Of a stretch of DNA of 64,000 nt, positions 54,594 to 63,229 are shown in pieces. A program made the position numbers and the translations under genes. Numbering within the stretch: position 1 is the first letter of the stretch; each line of letters begins with the position of its first letter. Source of the DNA: Paraktedonobacter sp964250225 (GTDB lineage Bacteria; Chloroflexota; Ktedonobacteria; Ktedonobacterales; Ktedonobacteraceae); contig CAXUEY010000003.1 of the NCBI GenBank assembly GCA_964250225.1, forward strand, positions 1-64,000, written 5' to 3'. The notes below the pieces were generated by a model, which worked only from the letters and a program-made list of their open reading frames with translations, did no database searches and was not told the origin of the DNA.

Positions 54594-56195
54594 CTATTCG
54601 CCAGATTCGCCGGGCGTCGGCCATTTATAGCCGCGTTTGGAGGGGCGTGTGTTCGGTCCCTCCGGGGCGCTGGTCTTGCGCTTCAAGGCTTTGGCCTTGC
54701 TGCCATGCAGACTCTTCATGCCCCCGGTACCCCTGGCGAGGGTTGTTTTCACCGTTCTCACCGCTTTCGGTTTGGCGGTAGGCAGTTTCCTCGGTCGTGC
54801 CGGTTGTTCCACCTGCGTCTCTTCTGCTGCGGCTGGTTGTTCCATCTGTTCAGTTGTCTCTGAGTCCGCTGGAGTGCGATTCATTAGCGTGCTGGTCTCT
54901 TCCGCCACATCGTTCCAGAAACGGGCCTGTTTGCGTTGCGCTGGCCGCGAGCCTTTCAGCACTCGACCATCGGGCAGACGGGTGACATGTGGTTCAAACT
55001 GCTCGGTTTGAGACGCGTTAAAACGTTCGTAGTCACCCTCGAACTGTTCACCTGGCTGTGCGCGCTCCGCCTCGGCATCGTTGCGTTGGGTCGAGCGATA
55101 GCCGCGCTGAGCTGCCGGGCGACTCTGCCAGCGTGGATTATGGTTGTCGCGTTGTGGCGGGGGACCACCGGGACGACTGCCGCGCGCAAACTGCTCGCGT
55201 TCGCGCTCTCCGCGTTCATATCCGCGTGGCCCATCCTCAGGACGATAGGCATTGTTGCGTGGTCCACTCTGCTGGAAACGTGGTGGCCGCGTATCCTGAT
55301 AACGTCCCTCGCCGCCTCGATAGGGTTGATCGGGACCGCGCTGGTCACGTGACCAGCGCTCGTGCTGAAAATCGGGCTGGCCACCTCTTGTACGCTGCTC
55401 AGGTTCGTTGAAGCGCCGCGCGTCGCTTCCTGGCCGCTGGTAGCTATGAGGCGGGGGCGCGGAAAACCGGCGGTATTCTGTTTCGTTAAACGGGCGTCTA
55501 TCGCCTGCTGGTTCCTCATTACGCCGTTGATAGCCAGCGTTAGAGGAAGGCCCACGATAGCTGGAGCCAGGTCCATTGAATGGGCGCTTATTGCCCCCTG
55601 GCCCCTGGTCACGACGCTGATAGTTAGAATTGGAGGTAGGGCCGCGATAGCTAGATCCTTGATCCCGGCGCTGATAGCTGGAATTGGGGGCAGCGGAAGC
55701 TCCGCGATAGCCGGCTCCCGGGTCACGGCGCTGATAGTGAGAGTTGGAGGCAGGGCCGCGATAGCCAGCCCCCTGGTCGCGACGCTGATAGCCAGAGTTG
55801 GAGGTGGGCGAAGATCCACGATAGTTGGGGCTATCAAACGGACGTCTGTCGCTCTCAGATCCTTGATCCCGGCGCTGATAGCCTGTATTGGAGGCAGGCC
55901 CGCGATAATTCTCCGGGCGTTCCCCGTAGCCAGGGCGACCATATGATGTCCCGTTTCTTCCTGCTGCGGGTCCCGGTCGTTGTGGCTGAAATGGCGGCCT
56001 GCCTGTGTTCTGGCGTGTGCGATAGTCGGCGTGGTTGCGGTTCCCGCCATTTTCCCACGCGCGATCCACTGCGTCGCGGCTCAGTCGCGGGCGCCCAGGC
56101 TTGAATGGCTGCTCTTCTCTGTAATTGTTTGAAGGTGTGTGGCGCGAGGATGGTCGCGTGTCATCTCGGCGCGGCTTATTGAAATCTCTGGTCAT
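54594..56195 (-). CDS. low-complexity Arg/Gly/Pro/Gln-rich repeat protein (RGG-like)
   Basis: This 533-residue protein is predicted to be disordered almost throughout. The middle holds about six imperfect copies of a unit around YQRRDQG-xx-YRGPxSN, and similar motifs (RRPF, YRG) recur to about residue 300. The C-terminal 120 residues are basic and Lys/Ala/Pro-rich, with KLPTAKPKAVRTVKTTLARG. Arg-Gly-rich repeats of this kind are known in RNA-binding and condensate-forming proteins; that role here is inference. No signal peptide is seen. The ATG at 56195 has GGAAAGGA upstream. Long frames on the opposite strand are shadows of the repeats. Confidence 0.8.
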   Translation of the reverse strand: MTRDFNKPRRDDTRPSSRHTPSNNYREEQPFKPGRPRLSRDAVDRAWENGGNRNHADYRTRQNTGRPPFQPQRPGPAAGRNGTSYGRPGYGERPENYRGPASNTGYQRRDQGSESDRRPFDSPNYRGSSPTSNSGYQRRDQGAGYRGPASNSHYQRRDPGAGYRGASAAPNSSYQRRDQGSSYRGPTSNSNYQRRDQGPGGNKRPFNGPGSSYRGPSSNAGYQRRNEEPAGDRRPFNETEYRRFSAPPPHSYQRPGSDARRFNEPEQRTRGGQPDFQHERWSRDQRGPDQPYRGGEGRYQDTRPPRFQQSGPRNNAYRPEDGPRGYERGEREREQFARGSRPGGPPPQRDNHNPRWQSRPAAQRGYRSTQRNDAEAERAQPGEQFEGDYERFNASQTEQFEPHVTRLPDGRVLKGSRPAQRKQARFWNDVAEETSTLMNRTPADSETTEQMEQPAAAEETQVEQPARPRKLPTAKPKAVRTVKTTLARGTGGMKSLHGSKAKALKRKTSAPEGPNTRPSKRGYKWPTPGESGE

Positions 56196-56780
56196 GAGTT
56201 CCTTTCCAAAAATGGAGGCTATGGTTGTTACAGGGCGAACGGGCTGGCACGGCTTTTTTCTTTTCCCGTCGCTCCATCGATGTTATGCGCGGCATATATA
56301 TCCCCGTGTTTGTGGCGCGGAGAAGCTGCTTTTTTTGCTGGGGAAGCGGGTGCGCGTTACACATGAATGCCGCTTCTTTTAATAGAATGAGCGCCATTAC
56401 CTGCAGCAAGGTGGATAGTGCTTGCAGATACCCCATTTGGCCGATTTTTTGAAACAAATCGTTGCTGCTTACCCGCCAGGCCTGGAAGGACGTATAAGCG
56501 GCATCTTCGGCTGTTTATTACCTCTGCTTCTGTGCCAGGAGTGTGCAGGCGTATTGCGTGATCCGCAATCATTGCAGAGTTTTCTGCCTGCACGGGCCGT
56601 CTGCTTTCCCAAAACATTGGGATCTCTGGCTTTTATTCCCAATCGAAAACGCTCTCTGCCATACGTAACCGCTAACTGTGAAGAAGATCTGAGCGCCTGT
56701 ATTCAGTATATCATATCTCCTCGCTTTCTACGAGGGGAGGAAACCGGCAAGGATAGTTGCATTGTACAGAAGTACTGCTC
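56196..56780. other. intergenic region, no gene seen
   Basis: About 585 bases lie between two minus-strand genes and must contain the promoter of the repeat-protein gene. A plus-strand frame of 140 codons at 56422 has no ribosome site or family similarity and overlaps the lipoprotein gene; I reject it. No RNA, repeat or clear terminator is seen. Confidence 0.35.
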
Positions 56781-57806
56781 TTACACTCCCGGCGTCGCGG
56801 TTGGCACGGGAATAGGTCCGCTTTTTAAAGGGATCGGCGTGTAGTCCTGCTTATCATTGCCATACATCGCTACCTGTTGCTGGGCAACCTCATCTGGTAA
56901 GAGTGGGCGTAGCATCACAACGTAATAGCTATTTTCTTCGAGAAATAGGCTCTGTTGCTGACCATGCAACAAATCGCTGACTATACGCGTAACTTGCTGA
57001 TCAAGCAAAATTGCGTGCTGGGGGATCGTATAATTGAGACAGCCAATGTCCTTATTTGGACTGGTAACATCCTGTGGGACATCTCCACATTCATAGATTG
57101 CCGCGTGTGCCAGATTGAGCGTTCTGGTGAGCGTCCAGCGCGGGATCGCCTGGTTTTGTTGCGAGGTGAAGTCCTGGCGAAAGGTCTGAGAGACCAGCAG
57201 AGCGCTCTCTTGCGAGGTATAGGCCTGCGTTGTGTGGTTCAGCATCTTGCGGATCGTCGTGATCGCGTCGCCGAGTTGCTGGTAGGCATGCATATCCTGG
57301 CTGCTTTCCTGGAGATGGCCGAACGGTCCATAGATAAACTGGTATTTTTTGTTGTTCAACATCACCTGGAGCAGAACCGCATTCTGGTCGGGAATATCGT
57401 GAAAGACCTGGCGCGGCAATTGCAACAGATTATCGGTGCTGGTCAGCGTGTGCAACAAACCTTGCAGTGCCTCGCTTGAGATGGTACCCTGTTGTGGTTG
57501 CAGACCAGGCCCCGTGATAAACGTGCCATCTCCATAAAGGCTGATCTCTGGCATCACTTCGAGCTTTCCTACCTTGCCGCCGCCATAAAACAGGCGTAGC
57601 AGCACATCGGAAGAACGGGTGCTATAGGTGAAGGCGCTCCCACTATCCGTTTGCAATATTTTGTGTGTATCGCTACCTTTGCCCTCGTCACACGCCGTTA
57701 TTACTAATGCGATCACAAAGAGTAGCAATATACTGGCGAGATAATTCCTACTATATATGCCATTGTGACTGGAAGACGTTTTATGCGCTATTGGTGCTAT
57801 ATTCAT
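56781..57806 (-). CDS. predicted lipoprotein, function unknown
   Basis: I do not recognise this 341-residue protein. After a 22-residue N-terminal region comes a hydrophobic helix (LASILLLFVIALVITACDEG) with a lipobox, so it is probably anchored outside the membrane. The body is mixed alpha/beta with a Gln-rich character (LLQLPRQVFHDIPDQNAVLLQV, SLFLEENSYYVVMLRPLLPDE). A Pro/Thr-rich tail ends it. It is monocistronic with a weak ribosome site. Confidence 0.75.
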   Translation of the reverse strand: MNIAPIAHKTSSSHNGIYSRNYLASILLLFVIALVITACDEGKGSDTHKILQTDSGSAFTYSTRSSDVLLRLFYGGGKVGKLEVMPEISLYGDGTFITGPGLQPQQGTISSEALQGLLHTLTSTDNLLQLPRQVFHDIPDQNAVLLQVMLNNKKYQFIYGPFGHLQESSQDMHAYQQLGDAITTIRKMLNHTTQAYTSQESALLVSQTFRQDFTSQQNQAIPRWTLTRTLNLAHAAIYECGDVPQDVTSPNKDIGCLNYTIPQHAILLDQQVTRIVSDLLHGQQQSLFLEENSYYVVMLRPLLPDEVAQQQVAMYGNDKQDYTPIPLKSGPIPVPTATPGV

Positions 57807-57956
57807 CGTGCGTAACGCCCTTGAGAGTTAACTATAGTCATTATACCCGGCGAATCGAAAATGCGTGGGAAAGATCAGGGGCAACGTGCAAAGCGACTGC
57901 AAAGGCCAGCATGAAATAGTTACTCCCTTTGGCAGCTTCTTCCGAAAAAAAGGAGG

Positions 57957-58847
57957 TTAGCGTGTGTTCTGGGCGTATTCCGCGTGGAAGCGATAGCCAA
58001 TCATCTTATACACCAGCTTCGCGGCCAGGAAATCGGCGCGTGTCTGACCCTCCAGCGGGCAGAGTTCTACCACATCCATACCAACGACCGTCGTGCGCTG
58101 GCAGATCTCGCGGAAGAGGTTCAGCAGTTGGTACCAGTGCAGGCCGCCTGGTTCAGGTGTGCCGACAGCGGGCATTTCGCCTGGATCGATGGCATCCAGG
58201 TCGATGGTGACATAGGTGTGTTTGCTCAGGCGTTGCCAGGGTATGTTAGCTGTGCCGTTAGCGAGCTGATAGCCCCAGACGATAGCGACATCTGGTCTGC
58301 TTTTGAGAAATTGCGCCTCTTCCGGGCTAAAGCTGCGAATGCCGATCTCCGTCAACGGAATGCCCATCTCGACCACGCGCCGTTCGATGGAGGCGTGGGA
58401 GAGCTGCGTCCCTTCGTAGCTATCGCGCAGGTCGCCGTGAGCATCGATATGGATGACGGTCAGGTCGGGGAAATAGTCGCGCACCGCAGCAATGGGAGGC
58501 GCGGAAAGGGAGTGCTCGCCGCCGAGGATCAGGGGAAGCTGACCGCGCGCAAGCACCTCGCGTGTGGCCTCACCGGTGGCGTGCAGGGCTGCTGGGTGGC
58601 TCAAGCCCGTATAGTCCAGGGCTGGTCGGGTATAGACGCCAACTTCAATGGGGCACCAATCCAGTTCTTCATCGTAAAGTTCCATCTGACTGGAGGCATC
58701 CAGAATCGCCTGTGGCCCATGTTGAGTGCCTGTCATATAGCAGACGCTATACTCTAGCGGGGCCGGAATAATCGCCACGCGCGCGGTGGCTGGGTCGCAA
58801 TATGGCGCATCGGGCGCACCAAACTGGGTCACAGGCGAATCGGTCAT
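57957..58847 (-). CDS. speB: agmatinase (arginase/ureohydrolase family)
   Basis: This 296-residue Mn-dependent ureohydrolase probably splits agmatine to putrescine and urea. The metal-binding motifs are LGGEHS, HIDAHGDLRD and TIDLDAIDPGEMPAVGTPEPGG. The gene lies 22 bases after speH, so putrescine and the aminopropyl donor for spermidine would be made from one operon. I chose the ATG at 58847; the longer frame covers speH antisense and is not real. Arginase is possible, but SpeB motifs and context favour agmatinase. No spermidine synthase is in the window. Confidence 0.88.
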   Translation of the reverse strand: MTDSPVTQFGAPDAPYCDPATARVAIIPAPLEYSVCYMTGTQHGPQAILDASSQMELYDEELDWCPIEVGVYTRPALDYTGLSHPAALHATGEATREVLARGQLPLILGGEHSLSAPPIAAVRDYFPDLTVIHIDAHGDLRDSYEGTQLSHASIERRVVEMGIPLTEIGIRSFSPEEAQFLKSRPDVAIVWGYQLANGTANIPWQRLSKHTYVTIDLDAIDPGEMPAVGTPEPGGLHWYQLLNLFREICQRTTVVGMDVVELCPLEGQTRADFLAAKLVYKMIGYRFHAEYAQNTR

Positions 58848-58869
58848 AGTATCACAATCTTCTTTCTTC

Positions 58870-59301
58870 TTAGCGCACCGCCTGTTTCGCCATGCGCGCG
58901 GCCATGGCAGCCTCGTAACGCACTGGATCAGGGTTTTCGGGCCGCAGTGAACGCGTCGCGCGAACCACAAAGTGCGTTTCAACGTCATCGGTCTGGAACA
59001 CCTCTTTCGCAAACGCGATGGCATCTTCCTGACTAAATTCTTTGCACGAACAGATGTCGATATCAACCTCACCGTATTCTGGCCAGGCATGCATGCTGAT
59101 ATGGCTCTGCGCGATTACCACGAAACCCGACATGCCCGCGTCCAGCGGATTGGAAGTTTCGATATCGTACAGATGGACCGGGCTGACCTTTTCCATATCA
59201 ACCCGCGCCGGGTACTCGTCCAGCACGCGCCGCAGCAATGGCTCGTTGCTGAGTATCTCACGACTGCACCCGTAAAGCTCCAACATCAAATGCACCAGCA
59301 T
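58870..59301 (-). CDS. speH: S-adenosylmethionine decarboxylase proenzyme (SpeH type)
   Basis: This 143-residue proenzyme cleaves itself to give a pyruvoyl group and decarboxylates SAM for spermidine synthesis. SHISMHAWPEYGEVDI fits the class 1b enzymes. The pyruvoyl precursor would be Ser66, with His71 and Cys86 at the positions of the T. maritima catalytic residues. The residue before Ser66 is Gln instead of the usual Glu. The ATG at 59301 follows AGAGGAG; an upstream start would add 25 unrelated residues. It is the first gene of the speH-speB operon. Confidence 0.9.
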   Translation of the reverse strand: MLVHLMLELYGCSREILSNEPLLRRVLDEYPARVDMEKVSPVHLYDIETSNPLDAGMSGFVVIAQSHISMHAWPEYGEVDIDICSCKEFSQEDAIAFAKEVFQTDDVETHFVVRATRSLRPENPDPVRYEAAMAARMAKQAVR

Positions 59302-59952
59302 CTTTTTTGCTTTCTCCTCTTGATTTGTACCAAAGTTACTTGCCGCCGCCACTATCCATACAGGGATAGCGCCCAATCGACCGTGTCCTCAAAATAGACA
59401 CTGAAAGATATTTTACATTAGCTAGTCAAGCTAATGCAAAGTTTTTTCCACCTAAATATCATCTCCTTTACCACGTCCCTGGAGGCGATCTAGTAACAGC
59501 ACCCGCCTGGAAAGCCAACTCAGGTTTTTTGCCGTGTGCCCAGAGGTTCATAAGTGGCCGCCAAAAATGGGGTGATTGGGTGTCAACATTGGTGTCAAAA
59601 TGGGCTATCAATAAACATGCCTGAGGGCGCTTGAGAGTGTGAACAAGACCCTCTCGAAATGACGATGTATGATGTCACAAGTTTTGAGCGATTGGTACAC
59701 ACTTTCAATCACCCTAAAAGCGAGAGATTCTCTCAGATTACTCAATAAATAGTTACACGGCTCTGGCGCTTCAGTTTAGCCGCAAGGGTCAGCAAGACGA
59801 TGGGAGGCTTGCAACGCTTCCTCGAATAGTGCATTGAGCCGTTAAGAGCAACTGATTCGTGCAAATAAGGAGAGGCAATCGTCCTTTTCCTTGCTGATGA
59901 GATAGGATGGGATGACACGGGCCAAAGAATGACAAGGATAAGGAGAATAATC
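59302..59952. other. long intergenic region with operator-like palindrome and possible transposase tail
   Basis: These 650 bases separate the divergent speH and BrkB genes. They hold the palindrome at 59416-59436 and, further right, unusual non-coding sequence. A short minus-strand frame ending at 59742 (ESVALNGSMHYSRKRC, LLTLAAKLKRQSRV) could be the tail of a transposase or other lost gene. A GAGAG/CTCTC hairpin is at about 59720-59735. No intact gene is seen. Confidence 0.35.
59416..59436. promoter_or_regulatory. operator-like palindrome in the speH promoter
   Basis: CATTAGCT and AGCTAATG face each other across 5 bases. On the minus strand TTGCAT and TAAAAT, 18 bases apart, flank it, so the palindrome would sit between the -35 and -10 of speH, about 115 bases before its start. 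Confidence 0.5.
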
Positions 59953-61158
59953 ATGGCTACTAGCTCCCATCATGGCTTTCCAGGGGAAGCAGAAGAGGCT
60001 GCAAAAGCGGGCGCAACCACTCTGCAGAAATTTTTTACCAAATTCAATAACGATTGGGTTATGAACTTTGCCGCAGGGCTTGCTTTTAACCTCATTACGG
60101 CGCTTTTACCCATCTTGATCGCCCTGATTGCTATCGTGGGCTTAACGCTTGGGAACCTGAATCCCGGCAAAGAAGCACAACTGCTCAGCAGCCTGAAAGG
60201 GATTTTTCCTGGCGCCGGGAATTTTCTGCAACTGGCTTCTGCCTCCCTCCAAAAAAGCGCTGGTTTACTGAGCATCGTTGCTCTGCTTCTGGCTCTCTTT
60301 GGTGGTTCACGGCTCTTTGTTACGCTGGAAGGGTACTTTGATATTATCTATCATACTCCTCCTCGAGGGTTTTTGAAGCAAAATCTCATGGCCATCGGGA
60401 TGCTGCTGATCTTTATTGTCTTAACCGTCCCCGTGGTGTTTGCTTCCTCGATCCCTGCCGTCCTGCAAGCAGCAGCCCATCAGATTCCTGGCAATGGTTT
60501 GCTTATTGGCCTGCTTGGGATTGTGGTCTCGATATTTCTCACGTGGGTCTTATTTGAGGCCATTTATCTGGTGGTGCCTAACCAGCATATCAGCTTCCGC
60601 CACAGCTGGCTGGGAGCAGTGGTCGCTGCCGTCCTCCTCCAGGTGTATCTCGCACTGTTTCCTTTCTACGTCTCGCACTTTTTGGGCAGCTATAATAATA
60701 ATGTCGCTCCAACCGCCGGCTTTGCAGTAATCCTTCTGCTCTTTTTCTACTACTTCGCGGTGATTCTGCTGCTGGGTGCTGAAATGAATGCCTTCTTTGC
60801 AGAGGGCATCCAATCGACCCCGGATAATCTGGCGGTCATGGTCCATACCCTTACCAGTCATTTGCCCACAACCGAAAAAGATCGGAGCGAACAGGCCACT
60901 CCCTCGCATAAGCCCGGCCAGCCTGCCGATATGCGACCAAAAAGTGAGGCAGAGCAGCTACAAGCCCGCGCCCAAGCTGCCCCCTCCACCAACTCAGACC
61001 AGGGTTCAGCAGAACAGGCTCATACGCATGCGGTGCAGAAGCATAAGGCGAAGTCAGCAGCTTCCGGTTCACCGCGCTGGCTGTTCTTTGCGGAGGCTCT
61101 CACAGGGACTGCGCTCGCATTCATTGTGCAGCTTTTTCAGCAGCGGCGTCACAAATAA
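59953..61158 (+). CDS. YihY/BrkB-family membrane protein
   Basis: This 401-residue protein has six transmembrane helices in residues about 35-285 with the family pattern NFAAGLAFNLITALLPILIALIAIVGL (first helix pair), the LLALFGGSRLFVTLEGYFDIIYH segment and FYYFAVILLLGAEMNAFFAEG. The C-terminal 110 residues are Gln/Ala/Lys-rich and end in a hydrophobic stretch (ALTGTALAFIVQLF). The family function is uncertain, and the old ribonuclease BN name is wrong. The ATG at 59953 follows AAGGAG. Confidence 0.88.
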   Translation: MATSSHHGFPGEAEEAAKAGATTLQKFFTKFNNDWVMNFAAGLAFNLITALLPILIALIAIVGLTLGNLNPGKEAQLLSSLKGIFPGAGNFLQLASASLQKSAGLLSIVALLLALFGGSRLFVTLEGYFDIIYHTPPRGFLKQNLMAIGMLLIFIVLTVPVVFASSIPAVLQAAAHQIPGNGLLIGLLGIVVSIFLTWVLFEAIYLVVPNQHISFRHSWLGAVVAAVLLQVYLALFPFYVSHFLGSYNNNVAPTAGFAVILLLFFYYFAVILLLGAEMNAFFAEGIQSTPDNLAVMVHTLTSHLPTTEKDRSEQATPSHKPGQPADMRPKSEAEQLQARAQAAPSTNSDQGSAEQAHTHAVQKHKAKSAASGSPRWLFFAEALTGTALAFIVQLFQQRRHK

Positions 61159-61270
61159 GCGGCGTTGTTCTTAACACGATGCAGATAAATGATGTGGTTT
61201 TGCACTCTCTGCCATTTTAATGGCCTGTTGATCTGTATAAATAGCCAACTCAGTGATGGTATTTTATACA

Positions 61271-62107
61271 CTATTTGTCTTTCCCAAATAAAGACTCTGC
61301 GCCGTTGGGGTGGTATGCGGATGGGAAACGGGGCTGGCGCTTCTCGCGGAGCGCGGCAACGCCCTCGGAGACATCGGGACCCAGGAAGCAGAGCATTTCG
61401 TAGGCGGCTGACTGGTCAAAGATGGGGCCGGCGGTTTTGAGCCAGTTGTTGAGCGCGCGTTTGGTCCAGCGGATGGCGAGCTGCGAACCGCTGGCAAGCC
61501 GTTCGGCGATGGCGAGCGCTTCGGGGAGCACCTGATCACGGGGCAGCGCTTTCGTAACCATGCCGATGCGCTCGGCTTCAAGGCCGGTGAGCATTTCGCC
61601 GGTCAGCAGGTAATAACGGGCTTTGGCGATACCTGCCAGTAGCGGCCAGAGGATCGCCGCGTGATCGCCAGCCGCGACTCCCAGCTTGACGTGCCCATCG
61701 CCCAGCCGCGCATCCTCAGCACAGATCGAGATATCGGCCATCAGCGCCACAACCAGTCCGGCACCCACGGCGACCCCGTTGATCGCCGAGACTATAGGCT
61801 TCTCGCAGTTGATGATATTGTAGACCAGGTCGCTCATCTCGCTGAGCATAGAGGACACGCGCTCATAGTCGCCGATCATGCGCTGTATCATCGCCAGGTC
61901 TCCACCAGCGGAAAAAGCCTGGCCCGCGCCTGTGACCACGACTACCCGCGTCTCAGGATCGCTGGAGACCTCCGTCCAGATCCTGGCCAGTTCGCTGTGC
62001 ATAATTTCATCGGTGGCGTTGTACTTCTCCGGCTGGTTGAGCGTGATTAACAGGACGCCGCGCGCGCGCTGTTCGAGCGTCAACTGCTTGTAATCGCTGT
62101 ATGCCAT
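61271..62107 (-). CDS. crotonase-superfamily protein (enoyl-CoA hydratase/isomerase-like)
   Basis: This 278-residue protein has the crotonase fold with both oxyanion-hole segments: SAGGDLAMI and NGVAVGAGL. The two hydratase Glu positions appear to be Val (VGAGLVVAL) and His (LGDGHVKLG), so a plain hydratase is unlikely; isomerase, hydrolase or C-C lyase activity on a CoA ester is possible. It is 89 bases after the SDR gene and probably in the same operon. The ATG follows AAGGAG. Confidence 0.82.
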   Translation of the reverse strand: MAYSDYKQLTLEQRARGVLLITLNQPEKYNATDEIMHSELARIWTEVSSDPETRVVVVTGAGQAFSAGGDLAMIQRMIGDYERVSSMLSEMSDLVYNIINCEKPIVSAINGVAVGAGLVVALMADISICAEDARLGDGHVKLGVAAGDHAAILWPLLAGIAKARYYLLTGEMLTGLEAERIGMVTKALPRDQVLPEALAIAERLASGSQLAIRWTKRALNNWLKTAGPIFDQSAAYEMLCFLGPDVSEGVAALREKRQPRFPSAYHPNGAESLFGKDK

Positions 62108-62196
62108 ATGCTCGTTCTCCTTGAATTGTGCAGATTAGTGTCGCCAGTCGCCTGGCCTGGTCTCGCAGGCTCGAAACGTCTCTGGACGTATGATCG

Positions 62197-62943
62197 TTAC
62201 GCCATCGTCAGGCCGCCACTCACGCTGAGGGTCTGGCCGGTGATGTACGCTGCCTCGTCAGAGGCAAGAAAGGCGACTGCATGGGCCAGATCCTCTGGAC
62301 GAGCCAGGCGCCTGAAAGGGATCGACTTTTCTAGCGCGTCTCTGAGTTTGGGGTACTCTACGCTGATCTCGGCGAAAAGTGGTGTGTCGGCGGGACCAGG
62401 GCAGACGCAGTTGATGTTGATCTGGTAGCGCGCCATCTCGCGGGCGAGCGTCTTGGTGAAAGCGATGATGCCGCCCTTCGCCGCCGAGTAGACCGCCTCG
62501 CCGGACGACCCGACCCGCCCGGCGTCCGAGCCGATATTCACGACTTCCCCGGACCCCTGCGCGACCATGATTGGCAGGACGGCCTTGCAGCAGTGCAGCG
62601 TCCCGTAGAGGTTGATTGCGATGACCTTTGTCCAGTCGGCCTCATCGCTCTGTAGAAAAGGCGCCACTTTGTCCCAACCAGCGTTATTCACCAGGATATC
62701 TACGCGCCCGTAACGCTCCATGACCGCTTTTACCATCGCCTCAACCGACTCTTTTGTGGTCACGTCTACTCGCAGCCCGCACGCATCTCCACCGAGAGCC
62801 CGCGCCGCCTCTTGTGCTGATCGCTCATCGATATCCGCGATAGCCACGCGCGCGCCCTCAACAGCGAGCCGGGCGGCGATACCCCGTCCGATGCCCCGTC
62901 CAGCTCCTGTGACGATGGCCACTCTGCTCTCAAGTTTTCCCAT
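62197..62943 (-). CDS. short-chain dehydrogenase, BadH-like
   Basis: This 248-residue NAD(P)-dependent SDR has the cofactor motif TGAGRGIG, NNAG, the catalytic Ser-Tyr-Lys set (NIGSDAGRVGSSGEAVYSAAK) and the ending TGQTLSVSGGLTMA. It is strikingly like BadH, the 2-hydroxycyclohexanecarboxyl-CoA dehydrogenase, particularly in DAGRVGSSGEAVY and VSGGLTM. A general 3-hydroxyacyl-CoA dehydrogenase or FabG is the alternative. It lies upstream of the crotonase-like gene and diverges from the carboxylase gene, with twin operators between. Confidence 0.87.
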   Translation of the reverse strand: MGKLESRVAIVTGAGRGIGRGIAARLAVEGARVAIADIDERSAQEAARALGGDACGLRVDVTTKESVEAMVKAVMERYGRVDILVNNAGWDKVAPFLQSDEADWTKVIAINLYGTLHCCKAVLPIMVAQGSGEVVNIGSDAGRVGSSGEAVYSAAKGGIIAFTKTLAREMARYQININCVCPGPADTPLFAEISVEYPKLRDALEKSIPFRRLARPEDLAHAVAFLASDEAAYITGQTLSVSGGLTMA

Positions 62944-62999
62944 CAGGTTTCCTTCCCCTATGCAGCGCCTTGTGTCGCGCTTCTTTCACCTGGAAACAC

Positions 63000-63019
63000 A
63001 CAAACAAACGCTTGTTTGT
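63000..63019. promoter_or_regulatory. operator A of divergent promoter pair
   Basis: ACAAACAA and TTGTTTGT face each other across ACGC. It lies directly downstream of a minus-strand promoter: TTGACA (63047-63052) and TACAGT (63023-63028) with an 18-base spacer. A bound repressor would cover the transcription start of the SDR operon. Confidence 0.65.
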
Positions 63020-63022
63020 ATC

Positions 63023-63052
63023 ACTGTATCATGCGAGCGAAAAACGTGTCAA
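63023..63052 (-). promoter_or_regulatory. promoter of the SDR-crotonase operon
   Basis: A consensus -35 TTGACA and a -10 TACAGT are 18 bases apart on the minus strand. The start would fall inside operator A. Confidence 0.5.
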
Positions 63053-63117
63053 CGTTCTGGCTGAAGCGGGGAGTTTTTTGCCTTCACGCGTGCTGCCAGG
63101 TAGACAGGGGAGTTTTT

Positions 63118-63147
63118 TTGACAGCTTTTCTCAGCTTATGATATGCT
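63118..63147 (+). promoter_or_regulatory. promoter of the acyl-CoA carboxylase gene
   Basis: A consensus -35 TTGACA (63118-63123) and a -10 TATGCT (63142-63147) are 18 bases apart. The start would fall at about 63154, at the edge of operator B. Confidence 0.55.
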
Positions 63148-63155
63148 TTACATAG

Positions 63156-63175
63156 GCAAACAAACGCTTGTTTGC
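63156..63175. promoter_or_regulatory. operator B of divergent promoter pair
   Basis: GCAAACAA and TTGTTTGC face each other across ACGC. It differs from operator A only in the outermost base pair and lies in the same place relative to the plus-strand promoter. Its palindrome length and A/T-G pattern suit a TetR-family regulator of CoA-ester catabolism. Confidence 0.65.
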
Positions 63176-63229
63176 ATCCACCAATGCCTGGAGCGTGGGA
63201 TACGCTCGTTTTGAATGGATATGTGATCT

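Noticed and set aside
54956..56050. Long antisense frame over the repeat protein gene (364 codons)
   Set aside because: It mirrors the repeats of the minus-strand gene in another frame, has no ribosome site and its translation is compositionally odd. The sense frame has a good Shine-Dalgarno and start.
56422..56844. 140-codon plus-strand frame
   Set aside because: No ribosome site, no family pattern, and its end overlaps the lipoprotein gene on the other strand.
58848..59090. N-terminal extension of the agmatinase
   Set aside because: It is the speH gene read in another frame. The real start is the ATG at 58847.
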